Below, piece after piece: positions 22,511 through 34,312 of a DNA stretch of 64,000 nt. Positions within the stretch are counted from its first letter, which is position 1; each line of letters starts with the position of its first letter. Source of the stretch: Agapanthus africanus. Taxonomy: Eukaryota > Streptophyta > Magnoliopsida > Asparagales > Amaryllidaceae. Below the pieces are notes generated by a model, which was not told the DNA's origin, made no database searches, and saw only the letters and a list, made by a program, of their open reading frames with translations. Position numbers and translations under genes: made by a program. The stretch covers positions 194,457,739-194,521,738 of the forward strand of contig JASDDO010000026.1 of assembly GCA_030015575.1 (NCBI GenBank), in the 5' to 3' direction.

Positions 22511-25264
22511 TAGGGCCATCTGTAGCAGTGGTTGTAGTATCTCATACTCAACCATCCCATAAAAATCTCTCTCTGGGAACAGGCCTTTGTGAGTGGATCC
22601 GCTGTGTTGTCCTCTGAATCTACTCTCCTAACCTCGATCACCCTGGAGATCAACTATCTCCATGATCAGGCGATGCTGCCTTAGAATAAGTCTGGATCAC
22701 TGATGGGACCGGCGTTCCTCGGCATGAGCCACAACTCCATTGGTCACAATGGTAGGAACGTAGTTCATCTCATGAACTAATATACACCCAAACATCCTCT
22801 TTGGTAGCATCTTAAGTAGCGATGTATCCTGCCTTTATCGTCTAGTATGTCACGGTATCTAGCTTGGAACTCTTCCAACATACCGTCCCTTTACTGAGGG
22901 TAAAGACAATGCCTGCGATTGACATTCAGTCGTCTTTATCACCCTGGAACCCTTCCAGTGATTCTCCCCAGGATCGATTGATACCACCTCACTACAACTA
23001 GTGAGAATCCTAACATCCATTTAAATCTATCTCATAGATCCAAAACTCAGGATTTAGGAGGTATCATTTTGATCCTAAATGGAGAATCATAGTGATAAGC
23101 GGAGATTGCTCGAGCGTAGCATAGGAAACTCCTTCCCTATCAAGAGTATGTCATCCACGTACTCTACGAGGATCGTCACCATACTCCCTACTACCCTTTT
23201 TGTTTATACAAGGTTCATCTACCATTTTGATGATGTCAACTTCTTTGACTAATCCATCAAAACAGATGTCCCAACTCCGCGATGCCTGCTTTATCCTATA
23301 TAAAGCATCTTGCACACGTTTCCGCTGCTCCCACTGTTTACGAAGCCCTCTGGCTGTGTACTTATAGACGCACTCTTCTAAAACATCATTTAGAAAAGCA
23401 GTCATGACACCCAACCACCAGATATCGTAGTCATGGTATGTAGCCGTGACAAGTAGGATCTGGATGGACTTAAGCATAGCTACTTGAAAAAGGTTTCATC
23501 ATTATCCACACCTGGTCAATGATGCACACTTTTAACAAGTCTAGCTTTGAAAGTCTCAACCTTTCCATGTACACCAAGTAATCTTCTCAAGATATACTTG
23601 CTCCTGATGGGGATTTAACCCTTCAGATATAGCAACCAAAGTCCATACTTTGTTGGTGTATAAGGATTCCATCTCAGATCACTAAACATCCAGCCATTCT
23701 TACAGAGTCTTACTCTCGATGGCCTGCTCGAAACTAGTTGGGTCATCATCTCATGATGCAATCCTCGCTCCCACTGTCATAGAGAAACCGAAGTATCTCT
23801 CAGGTGGGTGAGGAACCCTACTAGATCGGCGGAGAGGCTGAGGTTCGTTGGTATCTACTGAATCCCTTGGTTCTATCAAATCATCTGCTGTAGTTCGTAT
23901 AGCTGGAACTTTTCCAGTTCTACATAACAGACCTTGCCTCGAGCTTGTCCGGATTTTGCTTTTAGACATAGGCCAGACAACCCCAAATCTTAACCAACTT
24001 AAGATATGGGCTCTTCCCTTTCCATATCACATATGAAGCGGTAGGCAACTGATTTGATTGGAACCCTATTCAATAGGTATGCAGCTTCTCAAGTGCATAA
24101 CTCCCAAAAGGAAATAGGTAACTCAGTAGTACTCATCATAGAGCACACCTTATCATATAGGGTGTTATTGCTCCGCCCCGATATACCATCGTGCTATGGT
24201 GTATACGGAGGAGTAATGCTGAGAGAGAATCCCATTCTCCTTTAGAATAGTCCAGGAATTTCGTGCTCAAGTATTCTCCTCCTTGATCTCATCAAAGGAC
24301 ATAATACTTATACCCGTATTCTGGTTCTCTACTTCTAACTTATATTCTGTGAATATCTCAAAAGGTTCGGACTTGTGTTTCAACAGGAACATAGGTCTGA
24401 AACTCGAAAGATCATCAGAGAATGTAATGAAGTATAAAGAATCAGTCCTGGCATGTGTAGACAGGAGACATTACATACATCATCATGTATCAGTCCCAAG
24501 AGTTCACTAACTTTTTCTCTGTTTCCAATAAACAGAGCTAGTGTCATTATATCTTTGTGACATGACTGGCAAGTTTCACAAGATGTAGATTCAAACTGAT
24601 TTAAATATGCATCTTTATGTAACTTTCTCCAGTCGGGTCGCATTGATCTGACCTAGTCTACAATACCTCAAGAAGAATCCGTTCATTTCTGAACTCTTCC
24701 TCTTGTGTGTGTTCCATATACTAAGAACTGTAGTTTGATTTAGAACATCAATGCTTTTAGATAACGTGCCTGAACCGATCAACTTTTGATATAGGAAATG
24801 TTCAAAACATTATCCAACAATACAAAATTTTACCATTTCTTTACTAATAAAGAGACTGGTATGATTTTGTATATCAGGTTCGGTATCTAATAACATTCAT
24901 TCAGAATCAATGTATTGTTAATACAGGGTGACAGTGACCAACAGACTTGGCTGCAACACTTGCCCCGTTTTCTGCCTCATGAAACTTATCACCCGTTCTC
25001 AGTTCTCTACCTTTCTGTAGCCCTATGTAACATATTACATATCTGGGATCCTGATCTGGTATCACATACCCAGGACGTAAAGGATACCGAGAAACAGTTC
25101 TGTATAATGAACACACCCGAAGATGATGCATCAGCATGCACTCTCTTCGTTTGGGCGGCACGGGAATTCTGGTAATCCCTAATTTCCTGCTCTGTCTTAT
25201 AACAATTATAAGTTGGAGCGGGACCAACGTTCCCCAGCTCAGTATAACAAGCGGGTTCGGTCAA
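22511..25264 (-). pseudogene. Decayed copia pol (element D)
   Basis: The sequence aligns by eye with pol of C but with dense substitutions and indels. RNase H traces lie near 22600-23100. RT follows at 23151-23477 (MLKSIQILLVTATYHDYDIW, TAFLNDVLEECVY, YRIKQASRSWDICFD). The integrase C-terminus and linker (RRSSRVPHPPERYFGF) lie at 23751-23969, the integrase start (SELLGLIHDDVC) at 24380-24643 and protease-like sequence (DTRSGSQICN) at 25007-25264. No long frame survives, and YVDD and the DDE set cannot be read intact. It cannot supply its own enzymes. Confidence 0.8.
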
Positions 25265-25741
25265 TATTCCGTATTATTATCTTGATTAAGGCGTGATATG
25301 GTCGCTACCAGGAGAGAGAGAGAAGAAAACACTCAGCGTGCGCTCTTGCAAGAATAGATTGGTTATTATTTTATCTAATCAGGATGGCTCCCACTGCTTT
25401 TTATCAAATCTTCCTTCAAACCCTAAAAGGAAAGACTAGCCGGGATTAATTACACACTACAAGTTCGCCAATCTTTCAGCCAGGCCAGTGTCGGTACTTT
25501 GAGGGAGGTCCCCCGTGCTTCGCACGAACCTAATTAATGTAAACCTCGTTTTCCCAGAGGCGTAACCCCGTTAACACCTTTCTAGACACCTACTTGATCG
25601 GCTAATTGTAATGTATAAAACTCTCCCAGGAGTAACTCTTACTCGCAGCGGGTATCGGGATCCAACTATCTCATAGAAGGTATGCAATCTCATTGCAAAT
25701 TTCAACACTTGAAATTCCCGATAATATTTTGCCCCTAACGT

Positions 25742-25949
25742 GCTATGACCTTGACGAAAGTCAACAAACTATAGCCCGCTAGTCAAATTCAACCCGTACA
25801 TTTCTTGATTGAATTAAACCCACCCGCACGACCCTTGACGAAAGCCAACAAAGCCGCACGACTACCCTAATCCAATCGTATCGTATGCTGGCAGATAAGC
25901 AGCATATAGCTACCGCACACTGCACCTTGACAAAAGCCAACAAATGCAG
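25742..25949 (-). other. Three-hairpin array in the leader of element D
   Basis: Hairpin cores are TTGACGAAAGTCAA (25751-25764), TTGACGAAAGCCAA (25835-25848) and TTGACAAAAGCCAA (25927-25940), spaced 84 and 92 nt. The first has an outer stem GCTAT (25742-25746) / ATAGC (25771-25775). The third has CTGCA (25920-25924) / TGCAG (25945-25949). I found no outer stem for the middle one. C and B carry the same array with different stem bases. Confidence 0.7.
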
Positions 25950-26089
25950 CACGAATACTATATACAACTTATCTGAAATGACGGAGGGCTACGACAGGTT
26001 TTTCTGAAAACCTATTGCGTAATGAACTTGATATCGTTGTAGAGTCAAATGATTTTAAAAATGGAGTGCTTTTAAGGCTTTTATAGTTT

Positions 26090-26335
26090 TGCTAAAGGAG
26101 TCACTCCCGGTGAAGGGATCGTCGGTCCTTTCCTCGTCGAATGAGGTGCGGGATATATCATATATATCACTATGCAAAGCAAAAACACTTAAAAGCAATC
26201 AAAAGACAAACCGAGTGTATAGCATCTGCCAGTTATTGCTAAAGGAGTCAGTCCCAGTGAAGGGATCTCGGTCCTTTCCTCATCGAATAAGGTGCAGGAT
26301 ATATCATATATACCGCTGTGCAAAGCAAGAACTGT
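26090..26335. repeat. Tandem repeat of about 147 bp in the leader of element D
   Basis: The unit starting GCTAAAGGAGTCACTCCCGG at about 26090 returns at about 26239 with a few changes. Each copy includes the GGGATATATCA-like end and GTGCAAAGCA. B has a single related copy at about 58092-58180, so the duplication is specific to D's line. Confidence 0.75.
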
Positions 26336-26389
26336 AGCTACCTGTTTTATTTTGAAATTCGATTCTACAACATCTTAGGTTTCTTTTAT

Positions 26390-26518
26390 TTCATTAATCA
26401 CATTAATGAAGTCCCATCATTTAAGTACCTAAACATCACCGATAAATACGACGTACACTTATGCCATCCGCATTCGCCTCGATGTCCCCTCGTGCACCGT
26501 TAGGTTAGGTAACTAACG
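26390..26518 (-). other. Two further leader hairpins of element D
   Basis: TTCATTAAT and ATTAATGAA (26390-26398, 26402-26410) form a 9-bp stem just before GTCCCATCA. CGTTAG...CTAACG lies at 26498-26518. Both have counterparts at the same relative place in B and C. Confidence 0.65.
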
Positions 26519-28437
26519 GCAGAGCGGGGCAGGGCTAGCGCGGGTGTAAAACATAAGTAACATCTATATAATATATCATATATACTATATACTGTATCTA
26601 TCACAGAACATCACATGATCACATCACAGATATCGCAGCAGAAGAATCATATGAAATATTGGATATACTAGGACGTCCGTGTTTTCAATACGAGCCAGTA
26701 TAAAACACGGATTCCACGGTCGTGATGAATAGCTAAACCCACACCCCAAGACCCCTAAGAGAGCGGCAAGAAACCCTACCAATTCTAGAGTTAGGAGACC
26801 CGGACTCGACTCCTCGAGTTGGTCTCCTACTGGACTCCAGAACCCGGTTACTTGTGCCCTCCTCCTTGGGTCTATCCTAGTGCGGAAAAGTAAATAATAT
26901 ACAAACGGTGACAACTTCCGCAACCTGGAAGTATCCCAATAAAAGAATATTACATACAAGTTTTTACATGAATGAAAATGAAAAACACTCATCTCACATA
27001 AAAAACCCCGGCTATTCAAACACGACGATCCAATATAACATATCCAGCAACACATAACATCACATGTCATCAACGTAAGTAAATATGTCCATCCCAATTG
27101 TCGTTGACATATAGCAACGAAACCGGCGATATCACATATTACACTTACGGCCACAGAAAAGAAAGTGTAAAACTACAACAGTTGGAATCCGCAATCTGCA
27201 TAGACATCGCATGCCTAATTAAATGAATACCTTAGACATCGCATGCCTAACAGTTATAAACCCCGCATTTCAGTCTCAAAATCGAAAACACTTTTCAATA
27301 CCAAGTCGGGCAATTCAACAGGATTCCCGACATCCTGATCGAATGCTCGTCGCAAACTTCAGTAGACGGCCGCACCCCCGATACCGTCGACGAAGTGCAC
27401 CAAGGCGGAACACCGCTACCGCGAGCACCCAAACGGGTGCTTTCGGCGACGGGGTTCTCCTACAGTCACTTGGTCAGGGCTATGGAGTGAGGCTGTCTAT
27501 TAAGTTTATCGGCGAGTATCCGCGTACGCTACGTGATTGCGACGAACTTTTGATCACATCAAAATTCCGTGGCAACCGATCAAGTGAGACTAAACTTCTA
27601 TGTTTATAATATTCATTCCGTTATCTCATAACTATTTGTGAATTCCAATTATTGTATCCCATTCCGGATAAACAGAAAATGTTAAACTTTCCGATCGAAC
27701 AATCGAACACCCAAGTTTTCCCGATACAGATCAACACATGAAATAAGTCTAACAACATTCAGTTCGTGCCTCAGTACCAACGGTCCAGCCGTAGAAGGGT
27801 CAAGCCAACGCCTCACATGTGGCACGCCGTACTGCCCCAAACCCGAAGGTTCAAAAGGCAGTTCAAGACGGTCACATAATCAAGTTAAGGTTTGTTGTCT
27901 TCTAGAGGGTCCATCGCGTTACTTGCACTACTTAGAACGTCGTCAAACTACGGAAAAATCCAACACTTGGAAATTTCCCGACAGGGGAAAAATTGGGTAT
28001 TTATATCCGGTCGAACTTTTTAACATATTCTAAAAATTATCCGGAAAGCCACACAGACAAAATTTGATACTCCAATCGAAACACCGAATCCCCAAATCAA
28101 TCCCAGAAAATACAACTCTATAAAAAATATTTAAAATTCCCAGAAAAATCACCACTGGAAACTAAGAATTACTGTGCAAAATAATTTAAATACTGTGGCC
28201 GTACGGCCGCGGATCCGCCGCATGAGCCTTGCTCATGCCGCGGAAACGCGGTGGTAAAGTTAAATTAGGTCCACGAAATTTACAGTAATTCTTAGAAAAC
28301 CCTGCTTGATTTTCTGCATATTTTTAATGTTGAAAAATCCTAGATTTTAGAAAAAGGACAGAGAGCATTTTCCGGGTTGGGTTTCGGGTTCGTTCGGACT
28401 TCAAATTGCGTCTAGACTTCGTCTAAGGCTCTAGCTA

Positions 28438-28450
28438 GGCTCTGATACCA
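28438..28450 (-). other. Primer-binding site (element D)
   Basis: The minus strand reads TGGTATCAGAGCC, one base from the LTR. It matches the initiator tRNA-Met type. Confidence 0.9.
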
Positions 28451-28451
28451 C

Positions 28452-30666
28452 TGTAGGGTTCCTAGGCATCCTAATGAGGTCTCACAAGGCATCAACCATG
28501 CCAATTTCAAAAATACGGTGCCGAGAAACCCTAGTGTACGGATCGTTGGCTAGATTTCTAGGCGAAAAGTAAACTAGTTAACACTTAACTAAGAGATACG
28601 GAAATACAACCTTTGTAGATCCGGTTCTCCACCTCCATAGCTCCGCAATGAAGTCTCCTCGCTGTCCATAACAAGTCCCGGGCTCTAGCGTCGGCTTCAT
28701 CGGAGAATGGACGGGCTAGGTCATCGATGTCCATGCCGAAGATGATCTACGTCGAGGCATCGCTAAATCAAGCTCCGACTTCACCAAGTCAAGAAACTTG
28801 TGAAGAAAACACACTCTACTACTTGGCAAGAGGTAGAGGATGAAGAAATAGGAAGTGGGTAGACTTTAGATTTGGATTTCACACTCTTTTTCATCACTTG
28901 CCATTGATGGAGGCAAGCTTTCTTCACTTGAAGAAATGAAGAAGAAGAAGGTAAATGTTATGATAAGTAATTAGAAAATATAAAATAAAAGAATACTTAT
29001 CATAATCTTTAACCATGGTAATGTGTAGAGAATCAATCATGGTTAAAGGAATGGTTAGGGTCAAGCTAGAGACAAAATGGTCACTTAGTCAAAGTGTTCA
29101 TGAAGCTTCATGAAAACAACAAAGAAAGCCACCATTTAATCTTTATGCAAATCATTTTCCAAAAAGAATAAATAGATAAATAAATGAATAAGGAAATAGT
29201 AAACCCTAACCATTTCATTAACCAAGGTTTAATTCTTTACACTTAACCAAAAGGCAGGTATCATCAAACATGATACAAGCAAGTGCACAAAATCATATCG
29301 CATATGCAATGCGCACATCCGAGTGAGAAAATCCATTTAAAGTGAACCGATACTAGTTAATGCAAAGTAATATATCAAATATATAATTATGCATTAAATA
29401 ATTAAATCAACACTTGATTCAATGATCCGGTCATGTCGCACACAACCGACTAGTATACAATGTATCGGCTTATCGAATCAATCCTTGATTCGATAATTAG
29501 GTTATATCGCATACAACCATTCGACACATTCATCGCGAGAATGGAATACGGTATCACATACACGTATTATTCTCGGTCCCGCACATATCTCATATGCGCT
29601 CCTATTTCGTTTCGCTTGAGCCAGGAAACCTCTGTGTAGGACTCTAAAGACTCGTCAATACGCCGGCAGCAGGTGATGATCATATCAAGCACCCACAAGC
29701 CGCAAGCGGTCTGCTAAACGTAACGGCCACCCGGGTATTGAGCGATCAGAAGATCGACGAGCAAGCCCTCTCATACTCCTGTGAATCCAACCAGTAACAC
29801 TACCGTACAGTCCGGTCTGATCGTCTGATATGTCGCATATCTCGCCTAGGGGTGGTAAACTCAGACCCCAATAGCTCGATAAGTCGTGTTGATATGAGGT
29901 CTATAACAATTCGAGAAACTACTGGTAACACTTGCCAGTAAATCTCAGCAACCCTGGCCAGGGATTTCCTGTTATAGCCAATCGAACACAGCGCAACATC
30001 AACTCCCTATACCGGGAGAGACGAATCCCCTCCTATCGCTCATTGCCTCCATGTGACTCGGGACTGTACCCAAAAACCACCATTTTGCACGCCCTCTTGG
30101 ACGTGGTAAGATGGAAATCAAAGCACAGTGGGAACCACACAAGACTCTATGACGATCTCGGGTCAACAGACTACTCTGTACCAGTGTCACCAGAGAACTG
30201 CCATCTGACGTAAGGTATAATACCATCTGGGAGATCTCGGCGAGTCCGTCCAGTGTACCCAGTCCCTACTGAGCACCCGTATATCATCTCTGATGTCAAA
30301 CACCAATGGATATGGGATCATCCATCGCCCATCTGTATGGGTCGAGAAGGTATACGCTAGTCTACTCTGGTATATCGATGCCCCGTCTCGATACACCCAC
30401 GACTAGGGACTTTGAAGGATGTACTTATGGACTACCATGTCCCCACTAGTATGATCCGCATCATAGTCCAGGTAGTCAAGTACAGATCCTAAGGGCTTTA
30501 CCAACATGTAACAGAGAGACAATCAGTATACACGTTAAGGTAAAGATCAACCAGATAGCATACTATCATGTCGAGCAAGAAAGTCCTCCCTATATACGTC
30601 CCAGCATCCACTACAATATACATCCTATGTACAGTAATGGCCTCTAGGGCATACATATAACTAACA
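28452..30666 (-). repeat. 5' LTR of element D
   Basis: Right copy, 2215 bp, nearly identical to 20280-22495. Differences noted by eye include one deleted base in the AAACGTCAG/AAACTCAG stretch and scattered substitutions. In sense orientation this copy would contain the promoter. Confidence 0.93.
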
Positions 30667-32313
30667 TAGACTACTATATTTTATATCTATTTGCATTATA
30701 ATACTTCATAATGATTAGTTTTGCAATCCACATTATCAATTTTCAGTTTTATCGATTTATTCGACATCCGCATACATCCGTATATATCATTTCAGATCTA
30801 GGGCATGAAAACCTATCTTATTACATACTATACTACCATATACTGCATCCAATTGAATATAACATTACATATTGTTTAAATTGTACATCCCGTATTTACC
30901 AGTTTTCATTTTACGGTTAAATGATATCCGTATGCATCAATATCATGATTTACACATCTAGTCGCATACTAAATCATTTGCTGCATGCTAGGTATAGTAT
31001 TATGCATTGATGTGAATAAAATGTTCCCCGTTTATCTAAATATATATCCATATTAAAGTTTTACAGTTTTGGATACCCGTTTGCATTCATATCATCTAGA
31101 ATACATGTAGCTGCATCTACAGATCACATTAATACATAATATTGTTATATTAACACCCCATGTTTAATAAAGTGCATCCTAATTAGTAATTGAACTATAA
31201 ATGAAACCCAAATTGATAATTGTGCATCCATATCATTGATTTTATATCTATTTGCATATTGGGTCACATTATTTCATTTTATTGTTATATTAGTACTCCA
31301 TGCTTGATTTTGTGCAACCCATGCTCACTACAGTCGATTGTGAGTATCCACTTGATACCAGTGCACTACCTTACATGACCTGATATACTACTGCTTTACT
31401 TGATACTTGATCTTGTTACTAATGCCGACAGTCTTGACCTGTTGTCCCTACGGACATATCCTGTTGTCTTTACAGACAAACCTGTACCTGCTTGATCCTG
31501 TGTTGGCATTAGCTCCAGATTATTCAATACTTGACTTGAACACATAACTTGGGGGTATGGGGAAATCAAGAATGTAGCTGAACGTAACTCAAAGGGCTAT
31601 TACATCATGTTACCGTGGTCCTGTGGGGTATGAACGGGACATAGACTCACAGTCTATCATATCTTGTTACCGTGGTCCCGTGGGGAATGAACAGGGTATA
31701 GACCGATGGGTTACGATGAGGATGACATTAATTGATTTCGAATAACTTTAGAGTAGATAACCTTATAGCACAGTTTAGACTACTCACTGCACTTCACCTG
31801 TTTATATCCTGTTCACTGATCTATATTCATGTTTCCGTTTACTTGTTACTGATGACTTGTTACTATTCATACTTCTGCATATTTCATTACATCCTGCTTG
31901 CTTAGAATTAGTGATATTATGACGCACTGACGTCTGGGTTTTGCATGGCCCAGATCCCTTATCCTTATCGCAGGCTGTCCAGGAGTATTTTGATCAACAG
32001 GCCGAGCAGTGAGGACCTGTTAGTAGTTTAGTTAGTTTTCTTTCAGTGTTTTCATTCCTGATGTGTGCCCGTATTATGGGACGTACATTCCAGATTATTA
32101 TTATATTTGAATCTATTTCTTCCGCATTTTATTTCATGACTCTTTCATTCTGGCTTATGGACATGTATTAGATAGTTTATTACCGTTCTTGATATCTCTA
32201 GACAGCCGTAATGTGACTATGGAGGGATATTTCCTAGCCACAGGTAGTATGGTTGGCTCTGTCACGTGCCGATCTTAGCGCACTCTGGGAAGTGGGGCGT
32301 GACAGGGTTTGTT

Positions 32314-32326
32314 TGGTATAAGAGCC
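32314..32326 (+). other. Degenerate primer-binding site (element F)
   Basis: TGGTATAAGAGCC lies 9 nt after the 5' LTR end, with one change from the usual TGGTATCAGAGCC. Confidence 0.8.
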
Positions 32327-32668
32327 ATATGATTTAGGTTAATCGGGTTTGATTCTTTTGTAGTTGGGTATTGGACCCAATACACAAATCAGAATACTCG
32401 TAACTAGGAATATGTCCTGCCACATTGTTATCGTGATTATTAAATCATATCTTTCTCTTGATCCTTTGTCTTAACGATATGCAAACCGCTTTGCATCTCA
32501 GCTTGAAACCTTTTGGTTCTATTGTTTCTCCTTTCCTATTCCTTTGATTCTGATACTAGGATTTGGACGACTTGAACGGAGTTATGTGCTTGTACCCATG
32601 AACTGCAGCATAGTTACAATGCGGTACTCTATTTAAGTAACTTGGAGTCCTAGTCTTGATTCATTTCC
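32327..32668 (+). other. Remnant between PBS and protease (element F)
   Basis: About 340 bp stand where element J has leader plus gag and zinc knuckles (about 1 kb). I see no gag or CX2CX4HX4C motif here. This marks the internal deletion or replacement of gag. Confidence 0.6.
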
Positions 32669-34312
32669 TTGTTCCATGGTCGTTTTATTACCTTGGTTCT
32701 CTCAGTGTCATTGCTTACCAGTTTATGTTTTGCAGATTTCTTGGTGATTGATACCGGCAGTTATGATGTTGTCTTGGGAATGGATTTTCTCGGCACTTTC
32801 CACGCTTACATTGATTGTAGGGAAAAGAAAGTTATTTTCCAGATTCCCGGACATCCGGAGTTTGTTTTCGCTGGAGGAAGCAGTTCTGTCGGGCCAGTCG
32901 AGTTTAGGGCTAGGCCGACAAACAACGTTCTCTTGTCAATGGAAGTTGATAAGGAGGAAGCGCCAGCTATAGTTTGAGAGTTTATGGACATGTTCAAGGA
33001 CATCTCGGGTTTACCGCCAAAACGAGATGTGGAGTTCGTGATCGATCTTGTTCCTGGTGCAGCGCCAATCTTAAAAGCGTACTATCTAATGGCACCAGTG
33101 GAGTTGGAAGAAGTAAAGAAGTAGGTTACCGAATTGCTAGAGAAAGGTTGGATTCGCAGCAGCAATTCACCTTGGGATGCTCCAGTTCTTCTAGTTAAGA
33201 AGAAAGATGGTACGCGGAGAATGTGCATCGATTATCGAGAATTGAACGGGGTGACTATTAAGAACAAGTACCCGATCCCTCGCATTGGCGAATTATTCGA
33301 GCAACTCAGTGGCGCGAGGGTATTCTTGAAGCTGGATTTGCGGTCCAGATATCATCAAGTCCGAGTTAAATCAGAAGATATTTGCAAGACTGCGTTCCTA
33401 ACTCGGTATGGACATTAAGAGTATTTAGTGATGCCATTCGGAGTCATGAATATACCGGCGATATTTATGGACTTGATGAACCGAATCTTTTCACCGTTCT
33501 TAGACCAGTTTATAGTGGTGTTCATCGATGATATTCTGGTCTACTCGAGGAGCATTGAAGAGCATGCAGAACACTTGAAGATCGCACTGCAGACATTGAG
33601 GCAAGAAAGATTGTATGCAAAGATGAGCAAGTGCAAGTTTTGGCTTGAAGAAATGAAGTTTTTGGGGCATGTTGTATCCGGAGATGGAATCGCCGTTGAT
33701 CCCGAGAAGATTGCAGCAGTTCGAGATTGGCCGATTCCGAAGAACGTAGCAGAGATCAGAAGCTTTCTTGGACATGCCGGGTATTACAGAAGGTTCATGG
33801 AGAATTTTGCTCGTTTGGCTGAGCCTTTGACCAAGATTACGCGCAAAAAAGTACCGTTCGTATGGACGGATAAATGTGCGTCAGCTTTTGAGGCGTTGAA
33901 GCAGAGATTGATAACCTCTCCTATTTTGACCGTACCAGACGGTTTCGGAGGATTGGTAATTCACAGCGACGCATCTGGGAAAGGTTTGGGATGTGTTTTG
34001 ATGCAGCATGAGAAAGTTATAGCTTACGCATCGAGACAGTTGAAGATCTATGAGAAGAATTACCCAACTCATGATTTGGAACTTGCAGCAGTGATTTTTG
34101 CTTTGAAGATTTGGAGACATTACCTATTGGGCGAAAGGGTCGAGGTATTCACCGATCACAAAAGCCTAAAGTTTGTGTTCACACAGAAAGAGCTTAACAT
34201 GAGGCAGCGTAGATGGTTGGAGCTGATGGCTGACTACGATCTTGATCTTAAGTACCATCCGGAGAAAATTAATGTTGTGCCGGATGCGCTTAGTCGGTTG
34301 CCAGCAATTTAG
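32669..34312 (+). pseudogene. Gypsy protease end, reverse transcriptase and RNase H (element F)
   Basis: The visible start is the later half of the protease (FLVIDTGSYDVVLGMDFL). The catalytic D-S/T-G site upstream is gone. RT is nearly complete ([41 protein letters not shown]). RNase H has [22 protein letters not shown] and FTDHKSL. Stops stand at 32975 (TGA), 33122 (TAG), 33418 (TAA) and 34310 (TAG). Most fit CGA-to-TGA or CAG-to-TAG changes, as from deaminated methylcytosine. The long clean stretch is 33428-34312. It cannot make a full polyprotein. Confidence 0.85.

Larger units (their letters stand above)
25265..28437 (-). other. Untranslated leader of element D, gag missing
   Basis: This lies between the PBS and the remains of pol. 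In C, gag separates the leader from the protease. Here the purine-rich motif that precedes gag in C follows almost directly after protease-like sequence, so gag has been lost. The leader holds the three spaced TTGAC hairpins (25742-25949), a hairpin at 26390-26410, a further hairpin at 26498-26518 and a tandem repeat of about 147 bp. The remaining 26520-28437 has open frames without resemblance to known proteins, and I treat it as non-coding. Confidence 0.75.
20280..30666 (-). mobile_element. Gag-less Tnt1/Tork-like copia element (element D)
   Basis: LTRs of 2216 and 2215 bp (TGTAGGGTTC...ATAACTAACA in plus coordinates) are flanked by the duplication TAGAC at 20275-20279 and 30667-30671. The PBS sits beside the right LTR and the purine tract beside the left, so it reads on the minus strand. 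Pol is recognisable only in fragments. Gag is absent: protease-like sequence runs straight into the leader. The LTRs differ by roughly a dozen substitutions by eye, so the insertion is recent although pol is decayed. The 10,387-bp length is close to that of C (10,155 bp). Confidence 0.93.
18633..32304 (+). repeat. 5' LTR of element F, split by element D
   Basis: The two pieces are 18633-20279 and 30672-32304, together about 3.28 kb. The split lies in the sequence CTAGACTACTAT, which is still uninterrupted at 37562 in the 3' LTR and gives the empty site. A TATATATA stretch near 19218 and a CT-rich tract at 19265-19470 are a plausible promoter and transcript start. C/T-rich low-complexity sequence follows to about 20000. 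A pair of tandem units with GTTACCGTGGTCC lies at about 31605-31715. The 30672-32304 part has no coding signal. Confidence 0.9.

Noticed and set aside
23848-25175. Plus-strand open frames across D's pol remains
   Set aside because: They are antisense to recognisable copia pol fragments and have no homology of their own.
26624-27609. Open frames of 176 and 128 codons in the leader of D
   Set aside because: There is no family resemblance, no counterpart frame in the leaders of B or C, and composition is like the surrounding non-coding leader.
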